DNA from: Streptomyces sp. WZ-12
Lineage (GTDB): Bacteria > Actinomycetota > Actinomycetes > Streptomycetales > Streptomycetaceae
DNA: 64,000 bases
Reading direction: 5' to 3'
Assembly: GCF_028898845.1 (NCBI RefSeq)
Contig: NZ_CP118574.1
Coordinates: 4,127,001-4,191,000 of the forward strand
Positions 52,707-60,931 of the stretch are shown in pieces. The position numbers and the translations under genes were made by a program. Every line of letters begins with the position of its first letter. Positions within the stretch are counted from its first letter, which is position 1. Below the pieces are notes generated by a model, which did not search any database, was not told where the DNA came from, and saw only the letters and a list, made by a program, of their open reading frames with translations.

Positions 52707-53285
52707 GTGCTCTTCCCGCACACCACGTCCCGCCGCCTCGCCTTCCGCCCGGCCTCCGCCGCGGACCACGCGGACCTGATCCGCACCATGCTGCGCACCG
52801 GAATCGAGAGCGTCAGCCCCAGCGGGCGCGCGGGCGACCGCGACCTGTCCGCGTGCGACGCGGCCTTCCTCGTCACCCGCCGGGGCAGCGGCGACCTGTT
52901 GGGCTTCAGCACGCTGCACGGGCTCGACCAGGCCGGGCACGTCAAGGCCGGGGTCTACCTGGATCCCGCGCGCGCCCGGCTGGGCGTCGGTTCCGAGGCG
53001 ATCTACCTGACGATCAACTACGCCTTCGCGATGTTCGACATCGCCACGGTGATCGCCCAGACCACCGCGGCCACGTTCGGCTCGGTCGGCATCACGCCGG
53101 ACGACGACACCGTCACCGCGGTGCTGGGCGACTTCCTCTATTTCCGCGGGCGCCATTGGGACCTGCACACCTTCCAGCTCGAACGGGCCGAGTGGGAACG
53201 GCACGTCGACGGCCACCTCGACGACGTCCTGGGGCCGGGCCGGAGTTGGCGCACCGACCCGAACCGCCCGCCCGCCGCCGCGTGA
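52707..53285 (+). CDS. GNAT family N-acetyltransferase
   Basis: 192 residues. The GNAT fold is suggested by 'LAFRPASAADHADLIRTMLR', 'GHVKAGVYLDPARARLGVGS' (motif A region with R-x-x-x-G-V-G-S in place of R/QxxGxG/A) and 'AIYLTINYAFAMFDIATVIA'. Substrate is unknown; in this context an amino- or hydroxy-sugar is possible. It is 30 bases after the aldo/keto reductase on the same strand. GTG 52707. Confidence 0.8.
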   Translation: MLFPHTTSRRLAFRPASAADHADLIRTMLRTGIESVSPSGRAGDRDLSACDAAFLVTRRGSGDLLGFSTLHGLDQAGHVKAGVYLDPARARLGVGSEAIYLTINYAFAMFDIATVIAQTTAATFGSVGITPDDDTVTAVLGDFLYFRGRHWDLHTFQLERAEWERHVDGHLDDVLGPGRSWRTDPNRPPAAA

Positions 53286-53359
53286 GCCCGACCGACCCCC
53301 CGTCCGGCGCCCGCCGCGCGGCGCCGCCACCCACCGCAACAGGACTTCAAGGAGAACCA

Positions 53360-54367
53360 GTGCCAGGTCACGGAACGGGACCGCTGATCACCGTCCTCGG
53401 GGCCTCGGGCCTGCTCGGTACGGCCGTCAGCCGGGAGTTGGCGAGCCGACCGGTCCGTCTCCGGCTGGTCGGCCGCCGCCCGGTGACCCTGCCGCCGCAC
53501 CCCGCCGCCCGGATCGAGCAGCGCCGGGTCGACCTCACCGGGCCCGGCGCGGTCGCCGACGCGATCGCCGGCTCGGACGTCGTCGTGCACCTCGTCGCGC
53601 ACATCTCCGGCTCCGGCACCTGGCGGGTGGCCGACGGCGACACGCTGGCCGAGCGCGTCAACCTCGGCCTGGTGCACGACGTGCTCGACGCCGTCCGGGC
53701 CCGGCGCCCGGCGCGGCCGCCGGCCCTGCTGTTCTCCGGTTCGCTCTCCCAGTCCGCCCAGGTGCCCGCGGAGCTGGCCGCCGCCGGCGTCCGGCCCGAG
53801 GAGCTGCTGACCGCCTACGACCGGCACAAGTTGGCCGCGGAGCGGGCCATCGCGGACGCCACGGCCGAGGGCCTGGTCCGCGGCAGCACCCTGCGGCTGT
53901 CCACCCTCTACAGCCTCGGCACCGACCCGGCCGACCTCGACCGCGGGGTGGTCGCCAGCATGACCCGGCGCGCCGTCGAGGGCCAGCCGCTCACCGTCTG
54001 GCACGGCGGCACCGCCAAGCGCGACCTGCTCGGCATCGACGACGCGGCCCGGGCGTTCACCGCGGCCCTGGACGCGCTGGACGGGGTCGCGGGCCGGGCC
54101 TGGGAGATCGGCACCGGTGAACAGACCAGCGTCGCCGAGCTGTTCGCGGCGATCGCGCACGCGGTGTCCCGGCAGACCGGCCGGCCGCCGGTGCCCGTCG
54201 TGGAGAGCGCCCCGGCCGCGTACGCCATGCCGACGGACCGGATCGACTTCGTCCTGCGCTCCCCCGCGTTCCGGGACGTCACCGGCTGGGCCCCGCGGGT
54301 ACCGCTCCACGAGGGGCTGGACCGGATCGCCGCCGCCGTCGCGCAAGCGCAGCGCACCCCCGCCTGA
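53360..54367 (+). CDS. NDP-4-keto-6-deoxyhexose 4-ketoreductase, EryBIV-like
   Basis: 335 residues, extended short-chain dehydrogenase. NAD(P) motif 'ITVLGASGLLGTAVSRELAS', then 'DVVVHLVAHISGSGTWRVAD', Ser of the active site in 'PALLFSGSLSQSAQV', and Tyr-x-x-x-Lys in 'LLTAYDRHKLAAERAIADAT'. Later 'LTVWHGGTAKRDLLGIDDAA' matches erythromycin EryBIV-type enzymes, which reduce C4 of TDP-4-keto-deoxysugars. GTG 53360 follows AAGGAG by five bases. It is the only clear sugar-nucleotide enzyme in the window. Confidence 0.9.
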   Translation: MPGHGTGPLITVLGASGLLGTAVSRELASRPVRLRLVGRRPVTLPPHPAARIEQRRVDLTGPGAVADAIAGSDVVVHLVAHISGSGTWRVADGDTLAERVNLGLVHDVLDAVRARRPARPPALLFSGSLSQSAQVPAELAAAGVRPEELLTAYDRHKLAAERAIADATAEGLVRGSTLRLSTLYSLGTDPADLDRGVVASMTRRAVEGQPLTVWHGGTAKRDLLGIDDAARAFTAALDALDGVAGRAWEIGTGEQTSVAELFAAIAHAVSRQTGRPPVPVVESAPAAYAMPTDRIDFVLRSPAFRDVTGWAPRVPLHEGLDRIAAAVAQAQRTPA

Positions 54368-54388
54368 TCGCCACTGACGAGGGACACC

Positions 54389-55678
54389 ATGCGAGTACTG
54401 TTCACCACCACCCCCGACAAGAGCCTGTTCCAACAGATGGTGCCGCTGGCGTGGGCGCTGCGCACCGCCGGCCACGAGGTCCGCGTCGCGGCCCCGCCGA
54501 AGTTCGCGTCGGTCATCACCCAGGCCGGGCTCACCGCCGTCCCCGTAGGTAGCGACCGTCCGATCTGGCGGCTGCCGCAGCTCGACCCGGAGCGGATGGA
54601 GGCCGAGCGCAAGGGCCTGCCCGCCCCCTACAGCGCCGCCGAGACACCGCTGGAGGCGCTCGACTGGCCGACGCTGCGGGCCGGTTACGAGCGGGTCGTC
54701 GGCCACTGGCACAAGACCGACAACTTCCCCATGACCGCCGACCTGGTGGAGTTCGCCCGCCACTGGCAGCCGGACCTGGTCCTGTGGGAACCGCTCGCCT
54801 ACGCCGGCGCGCTCGCCGCCCGGGCCGTCGGCGCCGCCCACGCCCGGCTGTTGTGGAGCATCGACGTGCTGGGCCTGACCCGCAGCCGCTTCCTGGCCCT
54901 GAAGGCGCAGCAGCCGGCGGCCGAGCAGGCCGACCCGCTCGCCGACTGGTTGGGGGCCTACGCCCGCAAGTACGGCGGCGAGTTCACCGAGGAGCTGGCC
55001 ACCGGCCACTTCTCCCTGGACCAGTTCCCGCCCTCGCTGCGGATGGCCGCGGACGGCGTGCGCTACGTGCCGATGCGGTACGTGCCCTACGGCGGGCCCG
55101 CGGTGGTCCCCACGTGGCTGTGGCGAGCGCCCGAGCGGCCCCGGGTGGCGCTCACCCTGGGCATCGCCGCCACCAGCCGCTTCGCCGGTCACATCGCCGA
55201 CGTCGGGGACATCCTGGAGGCGTTGGACGGCCTGGACATCGAGGTGGTCGCCACCCTCGCCGAGTCCGAGCAGCGCAAGTTGCGGCGGATTCCGGACAAC
55301 GCCCGGGTGGTGTCGTACGTGCCGCTGCACGCCCTGCTGCCCACCTGTAGCGCGGTGATCAACCACGCCGGCCCGGGGACCTTCCTGACCACGACCCTCA
55401 ATCCGGTCCCCCAGGTCGCCGTGCCCTGGGACTTCGACGAGCCGGAGCTGGCCCGGCGGGCGGCCGCCCAGGGCGCGGTGTTGACCGTCCGTGCCGACCG
55501 GGCCACCGGCCAGGCGGTGCGGGACAGCCTGCTGCGGGTGCTGGGCGAGCCGGGCTTCCGCCAAGCGGCCACGGAGCTGCGCGACCAGTTCCGCGCGCTG
55601 CCGACGCCGAACGAGCTGGTGCCCGAACTGGAGCGCCTGACCGCCGAGTTCCGCTCCCCCGCCCGACGAACCCAGTGA
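54389..55678 (+). CDS. Glycosyltransferase 1 (type A), EryCIII/DesVII-like
   Basis: 429 residues, GT-B fold. The N-terminal EryCIII-like domain starts 'VLFTTTPDKSLFQQMVPLAW' and 'AGHEVRVAAPPKFASVITQA'; the donor-binding C-terminal domain has 'RPRVALTLGIAATSRF', 'IEVVATLAESEQRKLRRIPD' and 'INHAGPGTFLTTTL'. The usual HHxG motif is Asn-His here. Homologues add NDP-deoxysugars to polyketides and many need a P450-like helper. Its last 26 residues are identical to those of glycosyltransferase 4. ATG 54389, 21 bases after the 4-ketoreductase. Confidence 0.93.
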   Translation: MRVLFTTTPDKSLFQQMVPLAWALRTAGHEVRVAAPPKFASVITQAGLTAVPVGSDRPIWRLPQLDPERMEAERKGLPAPYSAAETPLEALDWPTLRAGYERVVGHWHKTDNFPMTADLVEFARHWQPDLVLWEPLAYAGALAARAVGAAHARLLWSIDVLGLTRSRFLALKAQQPAAEQADPLADWLGAYARKYGGEFTEELATGHFSLDQFPPSLRMAADGVRYVPMRYVPYGGPAVVPTWLWRAPERPRVALTLGIAATSRFAGHIADVGDILEALDGLDIEVVATLAESEQRKLRRIPDNARVVSYVPLHALLPTCSAVINHAGPGTFLTTTLNPVPQVAVPWDFDEPELARRAAAQGAVLTVRADRATGQAVRDSLLRVLGEPGFRQAATELRDQFRALPTPNELVPELERLTAEFRSPARRTQ

Positions 55679-55741
55679 GGCCCACGCCATGCGCGTCCTG
55701 TTCGCCACCAGTCCCCACAAGAGCATCTTCCAGTACATGGC
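55594..55741 (+). repeat. 148-bp identical tract over the GT1/GT2 junction (copy 1 of 2)
   Basis: Identical base for base to 59539-59686 (offset 3945), covering the end of GT1, the ten-base spacer and the start of GT2; similarity continues at about 97% for another 100 bases. It shows that the gene pair was duplicated as a block. Confidence 0.9.
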
Positions 55742-56966
55742 GCCCCTGGCCTGGGCGCTGCGCACCGCCGGCCACGAGGTCCGCTTCGCCAGCCAGCCCG
55801 CCTTCTGCCCGACCATCACCCAGGCCGGCCTGACCGCCGTCCCCGTCGGCCGCGACCACGCCAAGCTGTGGGCGGCCCGCGCGACCAAGAACGGGTTCGA
55901 CGCGGGCCGCGCGGGCATCGAGGAGCCCTACGACGCGTTCACCGACCCGGGGAAGGACACCTGGGAGTACCTGGCGCCCGGTATGGCCCGCGCGGTGGCC
56001 GACCGGCACCGCCAGACCGCCTTCCCGATGATCGCCGGCCTGGTGGAGTTCGCCCGGCACTGGAAGCCGGACCTGGTGATCTGGGACCCGCTGACCTTCG
56101 CCGGCCCGATCGCGGCCACCGCCGTCGGCGCCGCCCACGCCCGGCTGCTCTTCGGCATCGACGTGCACGGCGGCGTCCGCCGGCAGTTCCTGCGGCTGAA
56201 GGCCGAGCGGCCCGCGGCCGAGCAGGTCGACCCGCTCGCCGACTGGCTGGGCGGCTACGCCCGCAAGTACGGCGCCGAGTTCACCGAATCCATGACCACC
56301 GGCCACTTCACCATCGACCAGTTCCCCCGCAGCCTCCAGATCGAGGCACCCGAACTCGACTACGTCCGCACCCAGTTCATCCCCTACGGCGGCCCCGCCA
56401 CCGTCCCCAAGTGGCTCTGGAAGCGACCGGAGAAACCGCGCGTCGCCCTCACCATGGGCCTGAGCGCCACCGACATCTACGACGGCTACACCGTCCGCAC
56501 CCAGGAGGTGCTGGACTCCCTGGCCGACCTCGACATCGAACTCGTCGCCACCCTCGCCGACGCCGAGAAGGCCAAGCTGCGCCGGGTGCCGGACAACGCC
56601 CGCCTGGTCCCCTACGTCCCCATCCACCACCTCGCCCCCACCTGCGCCGCCTTCATCCACCACGCCGGCGCCGCCACCCTCGCCACCGTCGCCCGCCACC
56701 CAGTCCCCCACCTCTCCCTGCACTACCACTACGACCAGCCGATCCTGGCCCGCAGGCTCACCGCGCACGGCGCCGGCCTCGACCTGCACACCAGCCGGGC
56801 CAGCGGCCAGGCCGTCCGCGACGCCGTCCAACGCCTGCTGAACGAACCGCGGTTCACCACCCGGGCCGCCGCACTGCGCGACGAGACCCTCGCCCTGCCC
56901 ACCCCCAACCAGCTCGTCCCCCACCTCGAAGAGCTCACCGCCCGCCACCGCACCACCCCCGCCTGA
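55689..56966 (+). CDS. Glycosyltransferase 2 (type B), EryCIII/DesVII-like
   Basis: 425 residues. N-terminus 'VLFATSPHKSIFQYMAPLAW', variable acceptor region (about 60-120), shared block 'KYGAEFTESMTTGHFTIDQF', donor domain 'RVALTMGLSATDIYDGYTVR' and motif 'FIHHAGAATLATVARHPVPH' (Ala-Ala where type A and C have x-Gly). From residue 266 the DNA is identical to GT5 for 246 bp. The end reads 'LALPTPNQLVPHLEELTARH'. It probably uses the same donor sugar as GT5. Ten bases after GT1. Confidence 0.93.
   Translation: MRVLFATSPHKSIFQYMAPLAWALRTAGHEVRFASQPAFCPTITQAGLTAVPVGRDHAKLWAARATKNGFDAGRAGIEEPYDAFTDPGKDTWEYLAPGMARAVADRHRQTAFPMIAGLVEFARHWKPDLVIWDPLTFAGPIAATAVGAAHARLLFGIDVHGGVRRQFLRLKAERPAAEQVDPLADWLGGYARKYGAEFTESMTTGHFTIDQFPRSLQIEAPELDYVRTQFIPYGGPATVPKWLWKRPEKPRVALTMGLSATDIYDGYTVRTQEVLDSLADLDIELVATLADAEKAKLRRVPDNARLVPYVPIHHLAPTCAAFIHHAGAATLATVARHPVPHLSLHYHYDQPILARRLTAHGAGLDLHTSRASGQAVRDAVQRLLNEPRFTTRAAALRDETLALPTPNQLVPHLEELTARHRTTPA
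56485..56730 (+). repeat. 246-bp identical tract in the donor domains of GT2 and GT5 (copy 1 of 2)
   Basis: Identical base for base to 60430-60675 (offset 3945). It encodes the stretch from YTVRTQEVL to the residue after LSLHYH, including the HHAG motif of the nucleotide-sugar site. Confidence 0.9.
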
Positions 56967-57018
56967 ACACCTGCCTGAACCCGCCGGAACCCACCGGAAG
57001 ACCCCTGGAAGGCCACCC

Positions 57019-58323
57019 ATGCGAGTCCTGTTCACCGCCTATCCGGAGCGCACGCACTTCCTGCTCATGGCGCCCCTGGCCTGGGCGCTGCGCACCGCCG
57101 GCCACGAGGTCCGCTTCGCCAGCCAGCCGAAGTTCACCGGGGAGATCACCCAGGCCGGGCTCACCGCCGTCCCCGTGGGCCGGGACCGGGACCTGTGGCA
57201 GCTCCTGGCCCGCGACCCGAGTTGGCTGGGCCAGTCCGACAAGGGCGGCATGCCGCTGCCGTACGACGTGGCCGACCGGCCGGCCGAGGAGATCACCTGG
57301 GAGTACCTCAGCCAGGGCTACGCGGCGCAGGTCGAGCGCTGGCACAAGACCAGCAACGTGCCGATGATCGGCGACCTGGTGGAGTTCGCCCGGCACTGGC
57401 AGCCGGACCTGGTCCTGTGGGAACCGCTCACCTACGCCGGCGCGCTCGCCGCCCAGGCCGTCGGCGCCGCCCACGCCCGGCTCCTCTTCGGCATCGACAT
57501 GTACGGCGTGGCCCGCGAGCACTTCCTGCGGCTGGCGGCCGAGCGGCCGGCGGGTGAGCGCACCGACCCGATGGCCGACTGGCTGGGCGGCTACGCCCGC
57601 AAGTACGGCGGGGAGTTCGGCGAGGAGCTGATCACCGGCCAGGCCACCGTGGACCTGGTCCCGCAGTGCCTCCAGCGCCGCGCCGGCGGCCTGACCTACC
57701 TGCCGCTGCGGTACGTGCCCTACGGCGGCCCCGCCACCGTCCCCGCCTGGCTGCGGCGCCCGCCCAAGCGGCCGCGGGTGGCGCTCACCCTGGGGCTGAG
57801 CACCACCGGTCACGGCGGGGAGTACGCGGTGGGCGTGCAGGACGTCCTGGACGCGCTCGGCGACCTGGACATCGAGGTGGTCGCCACCCTCGCCGAGGCC
57901 GAGCAGCGCAAGCTGAAGCGGATCCCGGACAACACCACGGTGGCGTCCTTCCTGCCGCTGGACGCGCTCGCCGCGACCTGCGACGCGGTCATCCACCACG
58001 CCGGCTTCGGCACCCTCGCCACCACCGCGCTGCGCGGCCTGCCCCAACTGACCCTGCCCTGGGACAACGACGGCCCGGCGCTCGCCGAGGGCGTCACCCG
58101 GGTCGGCGCCGGGCTGCGGCTCAACCCCAAGGAGGCCACCGGCGCGGACGTCCGGGACGCGGTGCTCAGGCTGCTGTCCGACCCGGGCCTTTCTCGGGGC
58201 GCGGCCGGGCTGCGGGGCGCCATGCTCGCCCAGCCCACCCCCAACGCCATGGTGCCCACGCTGGAGCGGTTCGTCGCCGAGCGGCGGGAGCGCGCCGCGG
58301 CCGCCACCGTGAGCGGGGGCTGA
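57019..58323 (+). CDS. Glycosyltransferase 3 (type C), EryCIII/DesVII-like
   Basis: 434 residues. N-terminus 'VLFTAYPERTHFLLMAPLAW' is shared with GT7, as is 'LTAVPVGRDRDLWQLL'. The donor domain has 'RVALTLGLSTTGHGGEYAVG', 'IEVVATLAEAEQRKLKRIPD' and 'VIHHAGFGTLATTALRGLPQ'. The C-terminus ends in an Ala/Glu-rich tail unlike types A and B. It sits 52 bases after GT2, the largest gap in the array, with GGAAGG before ATG 57019. Its stop is four bases before the GT4 start. Confidence 0.93.
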   Translation: MRVLFTAYPERTHFLLMAPLAWALRTAGHEVRFASQPKFTGEITQAGLTAVPVGRDRDLWQLLARDPSWLGQSDKGGMPLPYDVADRPAEEITWEYLSQGYAAQVERWHKTSNVPMIGDLVEFARHWQPDLVLWEPLTYAGALAAQAVGAAHARLLFGIDMYGVAREHFLRLAAERPAGERTDPMADWLGGYARKYGGEFGEELITGQATVDLVPQCLQRRAGGLTYLPLRYVPYGGPATVPAWLRRPPKRPRVALTLGLSTTGHGGEYAVGVQDVLDALGDLDIEVVATLAEAEQRKLKRIPDNTTVASFLPLDALAATCDAVIHHAGFGTLATTALRGLPQLTLPWDNDGPALAEGVTRVGAGLRLNPKEATGADVRDAVLRLLSDPGLSRGAAGLRGAMLAQPTPNAMVPTLERFVAERRERAAAATVSGG

Positions 58324-58327
58324 CGCC

Positions 58328-59623
58328 GTGCGGGTCCTGTTCGTCGCCAACCCCGAGAAGGCGCACGTGCTGCCGCTGCTGCCGCTGGCGTGGGCGCTGC
58401 GCACCGCGGGCCACGAGGTGCGGGTCGCCGGCACCCCGTGGTTCACCGACGTGATCACCCAGGCCGGGCTGACCGCCGTACCGGTCGGCCGGGACTACGA
58501 CCTGTGGGAGCTGCTGCGCCGCCAGATGCACACCCTCCCGGACTGGTCCTACCGCCCGGGGTTCGGCCTGCCCGCGCCGTACGACGCCGCGCACGACCCC
58601 GGGCGGGCCACCTGGTCCCATCTGACCGCCGGCTACGAGGAGATCGTGCGCCTGTGGCACAGGCCGGCCAGCTTCCCGATGATCGCCGACCTGGTCCGCT
58701 TCGCCCGCGCGTGGCGGCCCGACCTCGTCCTGTGGGAGCCGCTGGCGATGGCCGCCCCGATCGCCGCGGCGGCGTGCGGGGCCGCGCACGGCCGGCTGTT
58801 GTGGAGCGTGGACGCCTTCGGCGTCACCCGCGACCACTTCCTGCGGCTGCGCGCGGAGCAGCCGCCGGCCGAGCGCATCGACCCGCTCGCCGACTGGCTG
58901 GGCGGCTACGCCCGCCTGCACGGCGGGGAGTTCACCGAGTCCATGACCACCGGCCACTTCACCGTCGACCAACTGCCGGCCTCGCTGCGGCTGGCGAGCT
59001 CGCTGCGCACCCTGCCGATGCGGTTCGTCCCCTATGGCGGGCCGGCGACGGTGCCCCGGTGGCTGTGGACCCCGCCCGAGCGGCCCAGGGTGGCGCTCAC
59101 CATGGGCGTGAGCGCCACCGACCACGGCGCCGGCTACGAGTTCAGCGTCCAGGACGTCCTCGCCTCGCTGGCCGACCTCGACATCGAGGTGGTCGCCACC
59201 GTCCCCGAGGCCGAGCAGCGCACGCTGACGCGGGTCCCGGACAACGCCCGCCTGGTGCCCTACGTGCCGCTGCACGCCCTCGCCCCGACGTGCAGCCTGG
59301 CCATCCACCACGCCGGCTTCGGCACGCTGCTGACGATGGCCCAACACCCCGTGCCGCAACTGCTGTTGCCCTGGGACTTCGACGGGCCCACGCTGGCCCG
59401 CCAGGCCGCGGCCCAAGGGGGCTCGCTGGTGATCGGGGCCGACCGGGCGACCCCCGCGGCGGTGCGCGAGGCGGTGCTGCGGCTGCTGGGCGAGCCCGGC
59501 TTCCGGGAGCGGGCGAGGGCCCTGCGGGACGAGCTGACCGCGCTGCCGACGCCGAACGAGCTGGTGCCCGAACTGGAGCGCCTGACCGCCGAGTTCCGCT
59601 CCCCCGCCCGACGAACCCAGTGA
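58328..59623 (+). CDS. Glycosyltransferase 4 (type A'), EryCIII/DesVII-like
   Basis: 431 residues starting with GTG 58328. N-terminus 'VLFVANPEKAHVLPLLPLAW'. The variable region is longer than in GT1. Shared 'EFTESMTTGHFTVDQLPASL', donor domain 'RVALTMGVSATDHGAGYEFS', 'VATVPEAEQRTLTRVPDNAR', 'AIHHAGFGTLLTMAQHPVPQ' and 'LLPWDFDGPTLARQAAAQGG'. The last 26 residues equal those of GT1. I read it as the second-copy partner of GT1. Confidence 0.93.
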   Translation: MRVLFVANPEKAHVLPLLPLAWALRTAGHEVRVAGTPWFTDVITQAGLTAVPVGRDYDLWELLRRQMHTLPDWSYRPGFGLPAPYDAAHDPGRATWSHLTAGYEEIVRLWHRPASFPMIADLVRFARAWRPDLVLWEPLAMAAPIAAAACGAAHGRLLWSVDAFGVTRDHFLRLRAEQPPAERIDPLADWLGGYARLHGGEFTESMTTGHFTVDQLPASLRLASSLRTLPMRFVPYGGPATVPRWLWTPPERPRVALTMGVSATDHGAGYEFSVQDVLASLADLDIEVVATVPEAEQRTLTRVPDNARLVPYVPLHALAPTCSLAIHHAGFGTLLTMAQHPVPQLLLPWDFDGPTLARQAAAQGGSLVIGADRATPAAVREAVLRLLGEPGFRERARALRDELTALPTPNELVPELERLTAEFRSPARRTQ

Positions 59624-59686
59624 GGCCCACGCCATGCGCGTCCTGTTCGCCACCAGTCCCCACAAGAGCATCTTCCAGTACATGGC
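59539..59686 (+). repeat. 148-bp identical tract over the GT4/GT5 junction (copy 2 of 2)
   Basis: Identical base for base to 55594-55741. Confidence 0.9.
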
Positions 59687-60911
59687 CCCCGTGGCCTGGG
59701 CGCTGCGCACCGCCGGCCACGAGGTCCGCTTCGCCAGCCAGCCCGCCTTCTGCCCGACCCTCACCCAGGCCGGCCTGACCGCCGTCCCCGTCGGGCGGCG
59801 CCAGAACCCGTTCCGGATGCTGGACTTCGTCGACCCCGAGGCGATCGCCGCGGCCCGGGTCGGCCTGCCGGCCCCCTGGGACGTCGCGGCGGATCCGGCG
59901 CGGGCGACCTGGGACCACCTGCGGGCGGGCTACGAGCTGGCCGTGAGCTCCCTGCGGGAGGACAACTTCCCGATGATCGCGGACCTGGTGGAGTTCGCCC
60001 GGCACTGGCGGCCGGACCTGGTGGTCTGGGAGCCGTTCGCCTACGCCGGCGCGATCGCGGCCACCGCCACCGGCGCCGCGCACGCCCGACTCCTCTTCGG
60101 CATCGACGTGTTCGGCGTGGCCCGGGACCACTTCCTGCGCCGGCGGGCCGAGCAACCGGCCGGCGAGCGCACCGACCCGCTGGCCGACTGGCTGGGCGGC
60201 TACGCCCGCAAGTACGGCGCGGAGTTCACCGAGTCCATGACCACCGGCCACTTCACCATCGACCAGTTCCCCCGCAGCCTCCAGATCGAGGCACCCCAAC
60301 TGGACTACGTCCGCACCCAGTTCATCCCCTACGGCGGCCCCGCCACCGTCCCCAGGTGGCTCTGGAAGCGACCGGAGCGCCCCCGGGTGGCCCTCACCAT
60401 GGGGCTGACCGCCACCGACGTCTACGACAGCTACACCGTCCGCACCCAGGAGGTGCTGGACTCCCTGGCCGACCTCGACATCGAACTCGTCGCCACCCTC
60501 GCCGACGCCGAGAAGGCCAAGCTGCGCCGGGTGCCGGACAACGCCCGCCTGGTCCCCTACGTCCCCATCCACCACCTCGCCCCCACCTGCGCCGCCTTCA
60601 TCCACCACGCCGGCGCCGCCACCCTCGCCACCGTCGCCCGCCACCCAGTCCCCCACCTCTCCCTGCACTACCACTGGGACCAGCCGATCCTGGCCGACAA
60701 GCTCACCGCCCACGGCGCCGGCCTCGACCTGCACACCAGCCGGGCCAGCGGCCAAGCCGTCCGCGACGCCGTCCAACGCCTGCTGAACGAACCGCGGTTC
60801 ACCACCCGGGCCGCCGCACTCCGGGACGAGACCCTCGCCCTGCCCACCCCCAACCAGCTCGTCCCCCACCTCGAAGAGCTCACCGCCCGCCACCGCACCA
60901 CCCCCGCCTGA
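59634..60911 (+). CDS. Glycosyltransferase 5 (type B'), EryCIII/DesVII-like
   Basis: 425 residues, the same length as GT2. The first 50 residues ('VLFATSPHKSIFQYMAPVAW') and everything after about residue 190 are nearly identical to GT2; residues 55-125 ('GRRQNPFRMLDFVDPEAIAA') are quite different. The motif is 'FIHHAGAATLATVARHPVPH'. A common donor but a different acceptor is the simplest reading. Spacer to GT4 is ten bases, identical to the GT1/GT2 spacer. Confidence 0.93.
   Translation: MRVLFATSPHKSIFQYMAPVAWALRTAGHEVRFASQPAFCPTLTQAGLTAVPVGRRQNPFRMLDFVDPEAIAAARVGLPAPWDVAADPARATWDHLRAGYELAVSSLREDNFPMIADLVEFARHWRPDLVVWEPFAYAGAIAATATGAAHARLLFGIDVFGVARDHFLRRRAEQPAGERTDPLADWLGGYARKYGAEFTESMTTGHFTIDQFPRSLQIEAPQLDYVRTQFIPYGGPATVPRWLWKRPERPRVALTMGLTATDVYDSYTVRTQEVLDSLADLDIELVATLADAEKAKLRRVPDNARLVPYVPIHHLAPTCAAFIHHAGAATLATVARHPVPHLSLHYHWDQPILADKLTAHGAGLDLHTSRASGQAVRDAVQRLLNEPRFTTRAAALRDETLALPTPNQLVPHLEELTARHRTTPA
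60430..60675 (+). repeat. 246-bp identical tract in GT2 and GT5 (copy 2 of 2)
   Basis: Identical base for base to 56485-56730. Confidence 0.9.
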
Positions 60912-60931
60912 AGACCCTGGAGGGCACCTCG

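Noticed and set aside
53138..57035. Very long open frames on the minus strand opposite the sugar genes (up to about 900 codons)
   Set aside because: They are Gly/Val/Arg/Gln-rich mirror images of the plus-strand genes, caused by third-position G+C bias, and recur in the same way opposite every glycosyltransferase.
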